Source of the DNA: Trichomonas vaginalis G3
Taxonomy: Eukaryota > Parabasalia > Trichomonadida > Trichomonadidae
Direction of reading: 5' to 3'
Assembly: GCF_026262505.1 (NCBI RefSeq)
Contig: NC_067205.1
Coordinates: 18,907,645 to 18,971,644, forward strand
DNA length: 64,000 bases
The notes below the pieces were generated by a model. That model was not told where the DNA came from and ran no database searches. It saw nothing but the letters and a program-made list of their open reading frames with translations. The first letter of the stretch is position 1; each line of letters starts with the position of its first letter. Below, piece by piece: positions 21,697 through 30,210 of this stretch. The position numbers and the translations under genes were made by a program.

Positions 21697-22009
21697 GTTG
21701 TTCTTGAACTGACTTCTCTCCGTCAAATATTGACAGTACGCCAGTTTTGATATAATATTGTATTATAAACTTACCTTTAGAAATATCGGTCAGTTTTGTT
21801 GTTATATTTTTGTCTGCTTCAAGAACTTTCACCATTTCAGTTATACCAACTTTCTTTGCTTTATGAAAATATTTTGGTTCAGCAAAGACTGCTATTCTAT
21901 AACATTTTCCATTGTTTGTATAAAGAACTACTCTGTCAATGAACTTGTATTGTTTGTGTGTGTAAACTTTGTTTTGCTTCAATTCGAAGAGATACTCAAA
22001 TACGTCCAT
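21590..22009 (-). CDS. Hypothetical element A protein, 139 residues
   Basis: I do not recognise it. It starts at ATG 22009 and shares an 18-bp divergent promoter with the plus-strand gene at 22028; CTTTTTATTCTAAGTAAAAT can be read as the element's TTTTTAT motif on one strand. The chain is mixed alpha/beta with no membrane segment, signal or metal motif. Its last 35 codons overlap the possible capsid tail on the other strand. A divergent start pair sharing a motif supports it as real; function is unknown. Confidence 0.6.
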   Translation of the reverse strand: MDVFEYLFELKQNKVYTHKQYKFIDRVVLYTNNGKCYRIAVFAEPKYFHKAKKVGITEMVKVLEADKNITTKLTDISKGKFIIQYYIKTGVLSIFDGEKSVQEQLTDLLPKSARWKLSLYQSEEPQQVSSNEFSKEHLP

Positions 22010-22027
22010 CTTTTTATTCTAAGTAAA

Positions 22028-22609
22028 ATGTCATTTCCGAAAAATAGAAGCGTAAGTGTTTCAAAAGGTTTAATGGCGGTGGCAGATGTGAAGTTAAATT
22101 CACCAACTCAAACAAACAGTCAAAGTGTTGTTGTCAATGTCAAAGAAAGAGATGTTGAAGTGGGGAAACCATACGAAGACGAAGATGGTATAACAATAGT
22201 TCCTGTAAAAGAACAACCAACATATCCTGAAGTTAGCAGAGACTTAAGTTCTGTTGCAGATATTCGAAACGACTACCAACAACTTAAAGACAAACTTAAA
22301 ACTCAGGAGAAGATTTGTCAGGCTTTGGGTATAATGTTAAACTTGGTTGAGCACAACCCTGTAAAAGTGAACTCATATGTCATCGCACCTCATGAAATTT
22401 TGAAAGAACTATTGAAACTTTTGACAGAGGCAGACGATATAAACATCAAAGAAATAGAACCCGACATTGCTTGCTGTGGTGTTTCATATAATGTCATTGA
22501 CAAGATATACGTTATGAAAGGAGGTGAAACGTTGAACTTAAAATATAGTTTCCCAGACGTCATAAAAATATTTGACGACCACAACATTTCATTAAAGTTT
22601 GTTTGCTAA
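22028..22609 (+). CDS. Hypothetical virion-associated protein, shared with element B
   Basis: The protein has 193 residues from ATG 22028; longer readings upstream are unsupported. The N-terminal 90 residues are Ser/Gln/Val-rich and probably disordered, followed by a coiled-coil. The C-terminal domain has IEPDIACCG and later strands. Element B has a related protein at 57685-58299 with LDPEIECCG at the same place and a similar strand pattern after it. In both elements the gene is next to the penton candidate. The paired Cys-Cys before Gly is conserved between two otherwise diverged copies. A capsid-associated role is an inference from position and conservation. Confidence 0.7.
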   Translation: MSFPKNRSVSVSKGLMAVADVKLNSPTQTNSQSVVVNVKERDVEVGKPYEDEDGITIVPVKEQPTYPEVSRDLSSVADIRNDYQQLKDKLKTQEKICQALGIMLNLVEHNPVKVNSYVIAPHEILKELLKLLTEADDINIKEIEPDIACCGVSYNVIDKIYVMKGGETLNLKYSFPDVIKIFDDHNISLKFVC

Positions 22610-22613
22610 GTAA

Positions 22614-23420
22614 ATGGCAGAAGACATAGTGGTTTATACTATTACGACTAAAAACCCTGAGTCATATAATTCTATAACAACAAACTTACAAAGTCCTCAA
22701 GGACGGTATTGTAAACTAACTTTAAACACAATGACGACTAAAGCCTGTTTTGCTCTTTTGACACCAGAAGACTTTGTTGTTGTGAATGGTAAAAAATACT
22801 TCTTTGAAGATACTTACTCAGATATACCACCAACAGGTTTTGTTGACTTATTTAATACTTTAAGGACGGATGTAACATGTGCTGCAACTAGAGCAGGTTT
22901 CATTATGTTTGGATGTCCGACTGAGTTTAGTATAAACGATATGAGCTATAATACAAAACTTATATCTGGTTTTTACTACCAACAGTTTCCTATAACAGGA
23001 AAAGGTGTCATACAAGGAATGTCTGTTCCATTGACTTTAAGTACACCTATTTTATATATTGTTTCAAACTTAGGTTCAAAGTGCTATTCGAATGTCGACA
23101 GAAACTACTATGACCAAAAGATACTCATGCGTATAAACAACACTTTCTCTGCTGGTTTGCCTATTGTTCATTCGAATGCAGAGTTTTCAGCTTTAGTGAA
23201 CTCAAACACTTTAGCAAACATAAACTTAACCTTAGTCGACGCAAACTTTGTTCCTGTAAAACTTTTATGTCCTATGTATTTGTCAATGACGGCAGAAAGT
23301 TTCGAATTGGAAGATGCAACTGGTGAAAGTATTGTACTACAAGAACAACTTCAACAACAAATAGCTCAAGAACAACAAATGCAACAAATAGCTCAAGAAC
23401 AACAAATAGCTCAAGAATAA
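22614..23420 (+). CDS. Putative penton/minor capsid protein
   Basis: The gene encodes 268 residues, starts four bases after the previous stop and lies between the 22028 gene and the helicase. The chain is beta-rich throughout and ends in a glutamine-rich tail built of IAQEQQ repeats. Element B has a counterpart at 56643-57419, again beside the CCG-motif protein. Both end their beta domain with a similar strand pair: NLTLVDANFVPVKLLCPM here and FRLVDFQGEPVELKAPVRM there. A single jelly-roll minor capsid (penton) gene is expected in Mavericks with a double-jelly-roll capsid. The assignment rests on position, size and this local similarity, not on a confirmed fold. Confidence 0.6.
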   Translation: MAEDIVVYTITTKNPESYNSITTNLQSPQGRYCKLTLNTMTTKACFALLTPEDFVVVNGKKYFFEDTYSDIPPTGFVDLFNTLRTDVTCAATRAGFIMFGCPTEFSINDMSYNTKLISGFYYQQFPITGKGVIQGMSVPLTLSTPILYIVSNLGSKCYSNVDRNYYDQKILMRINNTFSAGLPIVHSNAEFSALVNSNTLANINLTLVDANFVPVKLLCPMYLSMTAESFELEDATGESIVLQEQLQQQIAQEQQMQQIAQEQQIAQE

Positions 23421-23448
23421 AAAAATATTTTTTTTTATTTTTATAAAA

Positions 23449-24684
23449 ATGTACAGAATAGACGTTTCAGATTTTTATGACTTCCAAGCGTTCAGAAATA
23501 TGTGTCCATTTAGAGACTATAACAAAGCAGTCGAGAATTTGAAACGTTTAGTCATTTATGTCGACTCTGCCCCAGAATGTTATGTCATGAAAGAATGGGA
23601 TGTTGTCTTTAACAAACCAAGAGCAACCATAGTTTCAGAACAAGAATGTAGACAGAAACTTAAGAAAATAAAAGTCGTACAAGTTGGTATGAAGATGTTA
23701 GATGCTTGGGATATCTTATTGTCAAAGTTAGAAGATTTTTCAGTTCGAGGTATAAAGTTCTATACACCATCTCCAAACTTCTATTCTATCTTCACTGGAT
23801 ATAAATACGAACAAGTAGAATGGAAAGAAAATGTTATAGAAGCTTGGTTAGACCATGTCAAAGAAATTATATGCAATGGAAACGAAAGAGTCTATGAGTA
23901 TATCTTATGTTGGTTTGCAAACATCTTACAACATCCAAGTGCTAAGAATGAAATTGCTCTCATTATAATTGGAAAACAAGGAACTGGTAAGAACACATTC
24001 TTTACAGATATCTTATGCAAACTATTAGAAGGTTATTCGAACCCTAATATGACAAACTTAGAAAACATCTGTGGCAAGTTTAACTCCTCAATAGAGAATA
24101 TGAAACTTATAGTTTGCAATGAACTTCAAAGTATAGATACAACAAAAGTTTTGAACTCAGATGCTTTGAAGAGTCTTATAACAGACAAAGTTGGAGTTGT
24201 TGAAAGAAAATATAAAGACCAAAGAGTTTGTGAAAATGTTGCAAATTTCATCATGGTTTCAAACAATGCCGTTCCGATGAAGTTAGAAAGTTCTGACAGA
24301 AGATATGTAGTTGTCAGAACGTCAGAAGCTCATATGCAAGATACAGAATATTTTGACGACTTAGCAGAAACCTTGACACCTAACTTTTACAACCACTTGT
24401 TCTCATATTTCATGACATTAGATATTTCTAAGTTCAATCCAAGACAAATTCCATATACCGAAGAGAGACAAACATTGTTAGAAGCAAACAAGAGTGTATA
24501 TGAACTGTTTATAGATGAGACTAACTTTGAGTGTTTAGATGAAAGGTCTTTGTACGACTCGTATAAACAATATTGTCAAGAGTATGGTTATATGACAGCT
24601 TCTAAACGAACATTCTTGGCAAATGTCAAAAATCTTTTAGACATACAGAACGGCGTATATACAAAGAAAAATTTTTCTGAGTAA
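23449..24684 (+). CDS. SF3 helicase (D5-like), replication
   Basis: The protein has 411 residues. A superfamily 3 helicase core is visible: Walker A GKQGTGKN (about residues 174-181), a Walker B-like LIVCNEL (about 220-226) and motif C IMVSNN (about 268-273). An arginine-rich SSDRRYVVV follows, as in D5/primase-helicase C-terminal ATPases of NCLDV, virophages and polinton-like viruses. The last 80 residues form a winged-helix-like tail. A separate primase domain is not evident; the first 150 residues are unassigned. It probably unwinds DNA during element replication. Since element A has no PolB, this may be its main replication enzyme, with a polymerase supplied by host or helper. It is followed by a short paralog of its own tail. 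Confidence 0.85.
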   Translation: MYRIDVSDFYDFQAFRNMCPFRDYNKAVENLKRLVIYVDSAPECYVMKEWDVVFNKPRATIVSEQECRQKLKKIKVVQVGMKMLDAWDILLSKLEDFSVRGIKFYTPSPNFYSIFTGYKYEQVEWKENVIEAWLDHVKEIICNGNERVYEYILCWFANILQHPSAKNEIALIIIGKQGTGKNTFFTDILCKLLEGYSNPNMTNLENICGKFNSSIENMKLIVCNELQSIDTTKVLNSDALKSLITDKVGVVERKYKDQRVCENVANFIMVSNNAVPMKLESSDRRYVVVRTSEAHMQDTEYFDDLAETLTPNFYNHLFSYFMTLDISKFNPRQIPYTEERQTLLEANKSVYELFIDETNFECLDERSLYDSYKQYCQEYGYMTASKRTFLANVKNLLDIQNGVYTKKNFSE

Positions 24685-24717
24685 ATTTTTAAAAAATATT
24701 TTTTTATTTTATTTGAA

Positions 24718-24936
24718 ATGTACGCTGAGTTTGTTGGAAAAGACCTAGATAACGAAAATAGATATGCGCTATTCTGGTTAGATTGTCCTTATGAAATGTA
24801 TGAAAAAAAGGCTTTATATGAAGAATATAGAAAATATTGTCATGAAAACGATATAAGACTAAGCTCTAGAGAAAAATTCTATGCTGGTATAAAACATCTT
24901 TTCGAAGTTCGGAATGGCAAATATAGAAAGAAATAA
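24718..24936 (+). CDS. Stand-alone copy of the helicase C-terminal domain
   Basis: This 72-residue protein begins 33 bp after the helicase stop. It repeats the layout of the helicase C-terminus: YEEYRKYCHEND against YDSYKQYCQEYG, then a helix, then LFEVRNGKYRKK against LLDIQNGVYTKK. It therefore looks like a duplicated winged-helix tail expressed alone, with its own AT-rich leader like those of its neighbours. It could regulate or compete with the helicase, or bind DNA. The homology is visible directly; the role is inference. Confidence 0.75.
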   Translation: MYAEFVGKDLDNENRYALFWLDCPYEMYEKKALYEEYRKYCHENDIRLSSREKFYAGIKHLFEVRNGKYRKK

Positions 24937-24985
24937 TTTTTATGAGTAAATTTTAAAAAAAATATTTTTTTATCCGATAGAAAAG

Positions 24986-25405
24986 ATGACGAAATATATT
25001 TCAGTCAACAAATATATGTCAGGACTTAAAGAAGAACTAGACCCATTCGCTTATTTGAATGTTTACTTCTACCATTTTGAAAAGTCTACATTTGACAAAG
25101 TTTGGAACATCGAACCAGTTAAGTTTGCTATTGTGACTAAAAATGGTGCGAAATTTGAAGACTTAGACATAGAAGGTTTGTTAGCAGTCAAAGAAAATTT
25201 TGACAGAAGGTTCTCAAACCTTAAAGAAGGCAAAGCATACAAACTTGTTATACCTTATGAACCAAAGAAAGCAGACGACTATGAATATTATGAGTCTAAG
25301 ATAGTTGAAGTTCAAGGTAAATTGGGTAAAAAGATTTTAGAGTCTAAACCAGTGTTTACTCCTAAAGAGGAAGAGAACATTGACATTGACCCAGAAATGT
25401 TCTAA
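24986..25405 (+). CDS. Hypothetical protein with acidic tail, possible ssDNA-binding protein
   Basis: The protein has 139 residues from ATG 24986, with leader TTTTTTTATCCGATAGAAAAG. It is compact alpha/beta with many Lys/Phe/Tyr and an acidic C-terminal tail EENIDIDPEMF. Element B has a similar-sized protein at 49019-49492, beside its polymerase, ending EEIDPEVI. Replication-module location plus an acidic Asp-Pro tail in both elements recalls single-strand-binding proteins. I cannot show homology over the body, so this is a weak functional guess. Confidence 0.6.
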   Translation: MTKYISVNKYMSGLKEELDPFAYLNVYFYHFEKSTFDKVWNIEPVKFAIVTKNGAKFEDLDIEGLLAVKENFDRRFSNLKEGKAYKLVIPYEPKKADDYEYYESKIVEVQGKLGKKILESKPVFTPKEEENIDIDPEMF

Positions 25406-25421
25406 AAATAAAATTTTATTT

Positions 25422-25883
25422 TTACATGTCAAATTTCTTTTTCTCTGGCTCTGGCTCTGGTTCTTTCTTCTCTTCTACTTTCTTTTCTTTCTTTTCTTTC
25501 TTTTCTCTCTTCTTCTTCTTTTCTGGTGGAGTTATGTCAAATTTCTCAGAACCATATTTATGTAAAAGTTCTTTGTCCTTTAATAGCTCTTCTATTCTGT
25601 TTTCTATTTCATCTTCAAGAACAGCGCATGTGCCTTCTTTGCATTCTAAGAACTTTTGTTGGACTTCATCTTTCCAATCGGCGTCATCTCTGTCAACAAG
25701 TCTGTCATTGACAAACTTAAAGACTTCTCTGCCTAATGTTTTATGGTTCTTGTCATATTCCCAGAAACAGAACTTTAGAACAAATTCACCTTTCTTGTTT
25801 ACACTATGTAAGATTTTATGGTCGACAGATGTTTTGCTGTCGAAAAGCTTGTCTCGAATATAGATAGCGAAATCGCTAGACAT
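25422..25883 (-). CDS. Hypothetical charged protein
   Basis: The protein has 153 residues if started at the second methionine codon (25883); the codon two residues earlier has no better leader. An N-terminal alpha/beta part is followed by a Lys/Glu-rich tail with KKKKREKKEKKEKK and a Glu-Pro run. It is convergent with the 24986 gene (16-bp gap) and divergent from the ATPase, whose start is 37 bp away. I do not recognise it. Confidence 0.55.
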   Translation of the reverse strand: MSSDFAIYIRDKLFDSKTSVDHKILHSVNKKGEFVLKFCFWEYDKNHKTLGREVFKFVNDRLVDRDDADWKDEVQQKFLECKEGTCAVLEDEIENRIEELLKDKELLHKYGSEKFDITPPEKKKKREKKEKKEKKVEEKKEPEPEPEKKKFDM

Positions 25884-25919
25884 TTTCAAAAAGATAAAAT
25901 TTTTAATTTTTCTAAAAAT

Positions 25920-26795
25920 ATGTTAGAAAAAAAGTTTGCTGACATTGACAAAAAATTTGAGAATGTTTTAAACAAGAACAAGAGGAAGTTAGAAAATGCT
26001 CAGATAAAACCCATACATGACAAGTTCCTATTTGCTCAGAATGGTATAACAGGTCTAATCGCACCACCTGGGTCGGGTAAGACTTTCACTTATCTTAAAA
26101 TGGCTGCACAACAACAAGAACTAGATGAGAAGAACCCATTCTATGAGTTAGTTGTCATTTGTAGTACTTCTGGTCAATTTGACCAAACCGTCAATTCGTT
26201 CAAAGATATTATAAAAAAGTCTAAGTTAGTATGTATAAAAGACTCTGAGTTGTTGGATTGGATAAAGAAGTACCAAAGAAGAGTTTTGAAGTACAATGCT
26301 ATAAATGAGTATGTCAATTCTAAGTTTAAAGACCCAAATGAGGAAATGCAGAGAATATTAGAGAAGAAACACTTCAGAAACAAACAGAAAGAGATAGAAT
26401 ACATTTCGAAGAAATTGCAATCTTACGATTGGAAGACTTACCCTCATAGATGTCTTCTTATCTTAGATGACTTTGCTTCTCATCCTTTGTTAAAGAACAG
26501 AGAACAAGACATGTGTCGAATTCTCAAGAAGCTCAGACACTTTAACATTTCAGTTGTCATTTGTGTACAGACAGCAAAGAGTTTAAGTAAGGATGTAAAG
26601 AGAATACTTACTGACATTGTACTTTTCCCCGGATTGTCCGAAGACGATTTCATGGAACTTATGAAAGAGTCCATGGCAGGTAAGTTTGACAGATATGAAC
26701 TATGGGAGAAGTACAAAGTCATACAAGACCCTCATACTTCTTTCAGAATTCATATCTACGCAAACAAAGTTCAAATTGTAAAAATTCAAGCTTGA
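25920..26795 (+). CDS. DNA-packaging ATPase, A32/FtsK-HerA type
   Basis: The protein has 291 residues from ATG 25920. Walker A APPGSGKT is at about residues 48-55, Walker B LLILDDFA at about 179-186, and the sensor strand VICVQTA follows. The size and spacing match the A32-like packaging ATPases of Mavericks, virophages and NCLDV, which pump genomic DNA into the capsid. Element B has a diverged, frameshifted copy at 58723-59605 with the same DSELIEFLQRYIRR-like segment (here DSELLDWIKKYQRR). This gene closes the core block; accessory cassettes follow. Confidence 0.9.
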   Translation: MLEKKFADIDKKFENVLNKNKRKLENAQIKPIHDKFLFAQNGITGLIAPPGSGKTFTYLKMAAQQQELDEKNPFYELVVICSTSGQFDQTVNSFKDIIKKSKLVCIKDSELLDWIKKYQRRVLKYNAINEYVNSKFKDPNEEMQRILEKKHFRNKQKEIEYISKKLQSYDWKTYPHRCLLILDDFASHPLLKNREQDMCRILKKLRHFNISVVICVQTAKSLSKDVKRILTDIVLFPGLSEDDFMELMKESMAGKFDRYELWEKYKVIQDPHTSFRIHIYANKVQIVKIQA

Positions 26796-27233
26796 AAAAT
26801 GTAAGTGTTTAGTCTTAGTCTGTTGTGGTGCTGGGGCTGTCGGTTCTTCTGGCTTTGGAATGGACTCGGTTGGTGGTACGTCGGACATTCGTTTGTGTCC
26901 TGTCGGAAGGAAGAGTTCTTCCAGTTGTCAAGAAATTTTTTTCCTGTCGGAAGGAAAAACTTTTTCTGTCGGAAGGAAAAACTTTTTCTGAAGTTCGACC
27001 AAAAAGTTCTCAATTTTCGAAAATTTGAATGGTTTACGGACGAACAACAGGAAATTTTTTTCCAGTTGTCAGGAAATTTTTTTCCAGTTGTCAGGAAATT
27101 TTTTTCTTGTTGGAAGGAAGGACTTGGAATGTTGGAAGGAAGGACTCGGAATGCCAGAAGGATTTGACAAGACAATTTACCATCTAGAGCTACCTGAGCC
27201 ATCTGAAGTCAAGACCAAAAATAAATGGTTCAT
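26796..27233. repeat. 22-bp minisatellites in a non-coding spacer
   Basis: Two short arrays with a 22-bp period are present: CTGTCGGAAGGAAAAACTTT plus TT at about 26935-26990, and CCAGTTGTCAGGAAATTTTT plus TT at about 27058-27110. The motif CGTCGGACATTCGTTTGTG at 26880 recurs at 32093-32155. A minus-strand frame from ATG 26888 (Met-Ser-Asp-Val, proline-rich) might be a small gene or relic. A direct repeat CTACCTGAGCCATCTGAAGT at 27190 recurs at 29267. Confidence 0.6.
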
Positions 27234-28039
27234 TTACTCTGCTTGTTTGAAGTTGTCAAAATACTCTGTTATTTTTTCCTTTAACAATGGCAAATCTTCT
27301 TTGAAGGTAAGTATTGTACAACCTTTAATATCATAGTGTGTTTGAGGTAACGTATCTTGAACTATTTGTTTCACATCTTCATTTGGGGTCATTGAAATCG
27401 GTAAGTTTTCGCGATAGAACCAATTTCTGTCAGATTTGTAAATCTTAGCAAGGTCGTAAAAGCTTTTGTTGTTTCTTCTGACTAAATGCAACATAACCAT
27501 ATCTCTGTCTTCTTCATTTTCCATCTCTTCAGTGTAAATCATATACTTATAGTTCTTTTCCTTTCCTTTTGGTACCGAACGTGGTATTCTTTTCTGTATG
27601 TTTTTGTCTTTTGCTTCAAGCTTGTTTTCCATCTCTTCACGTTCTTGTCTATGAATTTCATCTAACATCATGAAATATAACAAGCATAGCGAGGTGAAGC
27701 CCACATTGCAACAGCATTTACAAGAAGTCTATGTACATACCAACCTCTCAAACCATTTGGCAAATTTGACGATTTTCGTACGGAAATCTCGACCCTCGGT
27801 TTTCCGAGGGTCGCAAACATATGAGGAAATTCTTCTAAAAGTTCTTTTGTCTGTTGGTTTTCAAACCAATGGTATGCTTGCTTTGTAGAACGAAGAGCAT
27901 TCAAAATACTTTGCATTTGGTACATATCGTCTTTGACCGAACGAATGAGACGGAGTTGTTTGTTAAACTGTATGTACTCATATTCTTCATTTATAGCTTC
28001 ATGGACTATAACTGTTGTTGTGTTCTCTGTTGTTGACAT
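27234..28039 (-). pseudogene. KilA-N/MSV199-like DNA-binding protein, frameshifted
   Basis: The reading starts at ATG 28039 (Met-Ser-Thr-Thr) and shifts frame near 27670-27705. The N-terminal part contains GWYVHRLLVNAVAMWASPRY, a signature of the KilA-N family found in viral and phage accessory proteins. After it come a coiled region and a Lys/Arg-rich C-terminal domain. KilA-N domains bind nucleic acid; the C-terminal function is unknown. A close relative sits at 49866-50691 in element B, with over 90% identical residues in the first 75 positions by eye. A 24-bp GC-rich hairpin (27790-27813) lies inside the coding region. The leader is of the accessory-block type. Confidence 0.75.
27790..27813. 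repeat. GC-rich hairpin inside the KilA-N gene
   Basis: CGACCCTCGG-TTTT-CCGAGGGTCG, a perfect 10-bp stem. Similar hairpins with a TTTT loop occur at 31809-31832 in the second KilA-N gene and, degenerate, at about 50441-50464. Confidence 0.85.
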
Positions 28040-28100
28040 TACTGTCTTTACATACAAAATAAAAAAATAAATAAAAATAAAACTAACTTTATTTTTTTTA
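28040..28100 (-). promoter_or_regulatory. Accessory-block leader, example
   Basis: On the minus strand, AATAAAGTTAGTTTTATTTT is followed by TATTTTGTATGTAAAGACAGTA just before the ATG. Near-identical leaders precede 50691 and 51391, and shorter versions precede 29913, 31124, 32041 and 52507. All are KilA-N, T5orf172 or unknown accessory genes; none is a virion gene. Confidence 0.6.
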
Positions 28101-28154
28101 AGTTTGGTCATCCTTCACTATATGACAAATATACTATATTTTACTTAAAAATAT

Positions 28155-28240
28155 GCAAGCGGCTCATAGCTCAGTGGTATGGGCTACCTCGCTACAGGCG
28201 TCGAAGACCTCGGTTCAAATCCCGATTCGCGCAGGTTTTT
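28155..28240 (+). tRNA. tRNA-like gene with Pol III boxes, isotype unresolved
   Basis: An A-box TAGCTCAGTGG (28167-28177) and a B-box GGTTCAAATCC (28212-28222) sit at normal tRNA spacing, and a six-T run at 28236-28241 fits a Pol III terminator. A D-stem GCTC/GGGC is clear. The T-stem pairs TCGG/CCGA around an 8-nt loop, one more than normal. The acceptor arms (TGC...GCG with CGCGCA) pair only imperfectly, and no standard anticodon stem forms; a short extra hairpin GTC-GAA-GAC suggests a long variable arm. It may be a degenerate tRNA, a tRNA-like RNA, or a captured Pol III promoter. Confidence 0.55.
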
Positions 28241-28273
28241 TCCTTTTATGCAGTGAAATTTCATGTACATAGG

Positions 28274-28393
28274 TTACTTTGGTGTTAGACCCTAGTGAAG
28301 AAAATAGAACGATATAAGTTTACATTTGTAAGGCTACTTTGGTGTTAGACCCTAGTGAAGAAAATAGAACTATATAAGTTTACATTTGTAAGG
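28274..28393 (+). repeat. 60-bp tandem duplication
   Basis: Two copies with an exact 60-bp period, containing TTGGTGTTAGACCCTAGTGA. They differ at a few positions and lie between the tRNA-like gene and the 22-bp satellite. Confidence 0.9.
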
Positions 28394-28429
28394 TTGGACG
28401 ATAAAATTTACTGACTGACGTCGGACATT

Positions 28430-29198
28430 GTCTTGAAAAAGTAAAAAGACTTGTCTTGAAAAAGTAAAAGACTTGTCTTGAAAAAGTAAAAGACTTGTCT
28501 TGAAAAAGTAAAAGACTTGTCTTGAAAAAGTAAAAGACTTGTCTTGAAAAAAGTACGGGTATCGTCTGAAATCAAGACCACTGTTCTCAAATTTGAGAAC
28601 TTGACACCAAAAAATTTCTTGAAAAAGTCAAAGACTTGTCTTGAAAAAGTAAAAGACTTGTCTTGAAAAAGTAAAAAGACTTGTCTTGAAAAAGTAAAAG
28701 ACTTGTCTTGAAAAAGTAAAAGACTTGTCTTGAAAAAGTAAAAGACTTGTCTTGAAAAAGTAAAAGACTTGTCTTGAAAAAGTAAAAGACTTGTCTTGAA
28801 AAAGTAAAAGACTTGTCTTGAAAAAGTAAAAGACTTGTCTTTGAAAAAGTAAAAGACTTGTCTTGAAAAAGTAAAAGACTTGTCTTGAAAAAGTAAAAGA
28901 CTTGTCTTGAAAAAGTAAAAGACTTGTCTTGAAAAAGTAAAAGACTTGTCTTGAAAAAGTAAAAGACTTGTCTTGAAAAAGTAAAGACTTGTCTTGAAAA
29001 AAGTAAAAGACTTGTCTTGAAAAAGTAAAAGACTTGTCTTGAAAAAGTAAAAGACTTGTCTTGAAAAAGTAAAAGACTTGTCTTGAAAAAGTAAAAGACT
29101 TGTCTTGAAAAAGTAAAGACTTGTCTTGAAAAAGTAAAAGACTTGTCTTGAAAAAGTAAAAGACTTGTCTTGAAAAAGTAAAAGACTTGTCTTGAAAC
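28430..29198 (+). repeat. 22-bp satellite, about 34 copies
   Basis: Unit AAAAAGTAAAAGACTTGTCT plus TG, repeated almost without change. An interruption at 28545-28620 contains TTCTCAAATTTGAGAA, a perfect palindrome. Each unit holds the inverted AGAC/GTCT. Long minus-strand frames rich in Phe, Lys, Ser and Gln here are repeat artefacts. Confidence 0.95.
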
Positions 29199-29303
29199 AA
29201 TGACCGACATAGACCCAGCAGATGAGGCAATCTACCTTATAGAGATAAATGAGCTAGTTAGGAACTACCTGAGCCATCTGAAGTCAAGCGAAAAATAAAC
29301 GCT

Positions 29304-29913
29304 TTACATGTATTTTTCAGCAACTTCGTCAAATAATTTTATAGCACTATCTATCTCATCTACTTCAAACGTTTCTTACCTTTCGTGGGAGCACCATACA
29401 TTTTCTCAAAAACTTCAAGCAGTTCTTTTCAGCAGCTCTCATATCATTTACAAACACAACCTTAACTCTATTGACTGTACTGTCATATCTTTTAGTTATA
29501 TTAAATGTTCTTCCTATCTTATATCTCTTTGTATTGAAGTCCTTCGGTTTCTGAACGATATAAAGTAAGCCTTCACTGCAACGTTCAGTATCGAATGAAC
29601 CATATGTTATGAAATTATATCCAACAACTGGGTCAATCCAGAACAAAACTAGTGGTATAAGACTTTTGTCTATAAGATATGCTGTAGTTCCATGAAATCT
29701 TACCGATATCAAAAGCTCAGGATTTCTTGTCAAAATTTTCTGACTAGAAGCATTTCTAACCCAGTCCTTTGCTCTCTTTCCAGATGGTGTTAAAATGTCT
29801 GACAAAGAATATTTTTTGTATTTCTTTGAGTATCTTACGTTTAAATCACCAATTCTAACCATTTTGGTGTCATTGTCTATCTTTCTAACTGTTTCAAACT
29901 CAGTGTTTGACAT
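29304..29913 (-). pseudogene. KilA-N-like plus T5orf172 (GIY-YIG) protein, frameshifted
   Basis: The reading starts at ATG 29913. The N-terminal half has a KilA-N-like pattern (DWVRNASSQ...). The C-terminal half has LYIVQKP...YKIGRT...RY, the core of T5orf172/GIY-YIG nuclease-like domains seen in large DNA viruses and phages. Single-base shifts near 29375-29435 separate the last about 45 residues, which the element B copy (50781-51391) retains. Elements with both domains often act on DNA or as regulators; activity here is unknown. The leader is of the accessory-block type. Right flank: KilA-N, tRNA-like gene and satellite; left flank: palindromic elements. Confidence 0.75.
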
Positions 29914-30025
29914 TTCCTGTTCTTACATACAAAATAAAAAAAAATATTTTAAAAAAACTAGCTTTTATTTTCTATCTTAAGGAAATTCATGAAATTTGGT
30001 CATTTTTCAGCAAAAATATATTTTA

Positions 30026-30203
30026 GGGTAGAAGGGTAGATATAACCTGTTTTCTACCCTCATTTCTACCCCATATGTCCTTACTGAAAAAAGTATGTGT
30101 TCCATATGCCATTTTACTCAGAATTTTGTTGCTGAATTCAATAAAAATATATTTTAGGGTAGAAGGGTAGATATAACCTGTTTTCTACCCTCATTTCTAC
30201 CCC
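30026..30203. repeat. Two palindromic elements (GGGTA type)
   Basis: Cores at 30026-30071 and 30158-30203 read GGGTAGAAGGGTAGATATAA, then two further TACCC blocks. AAAAATATATTTTA precedes each. They sit between two accessory genes. Confidence 0.85.
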
Positions 30204-30210
30204 AGTTATT

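Noticed and set aside
28408-29230. Two 200-residue minus-strand frames rich in Phe-Ser-Lys
   Set aside because: They are direct translations of the 22-bp satellite, open in more than one phase.
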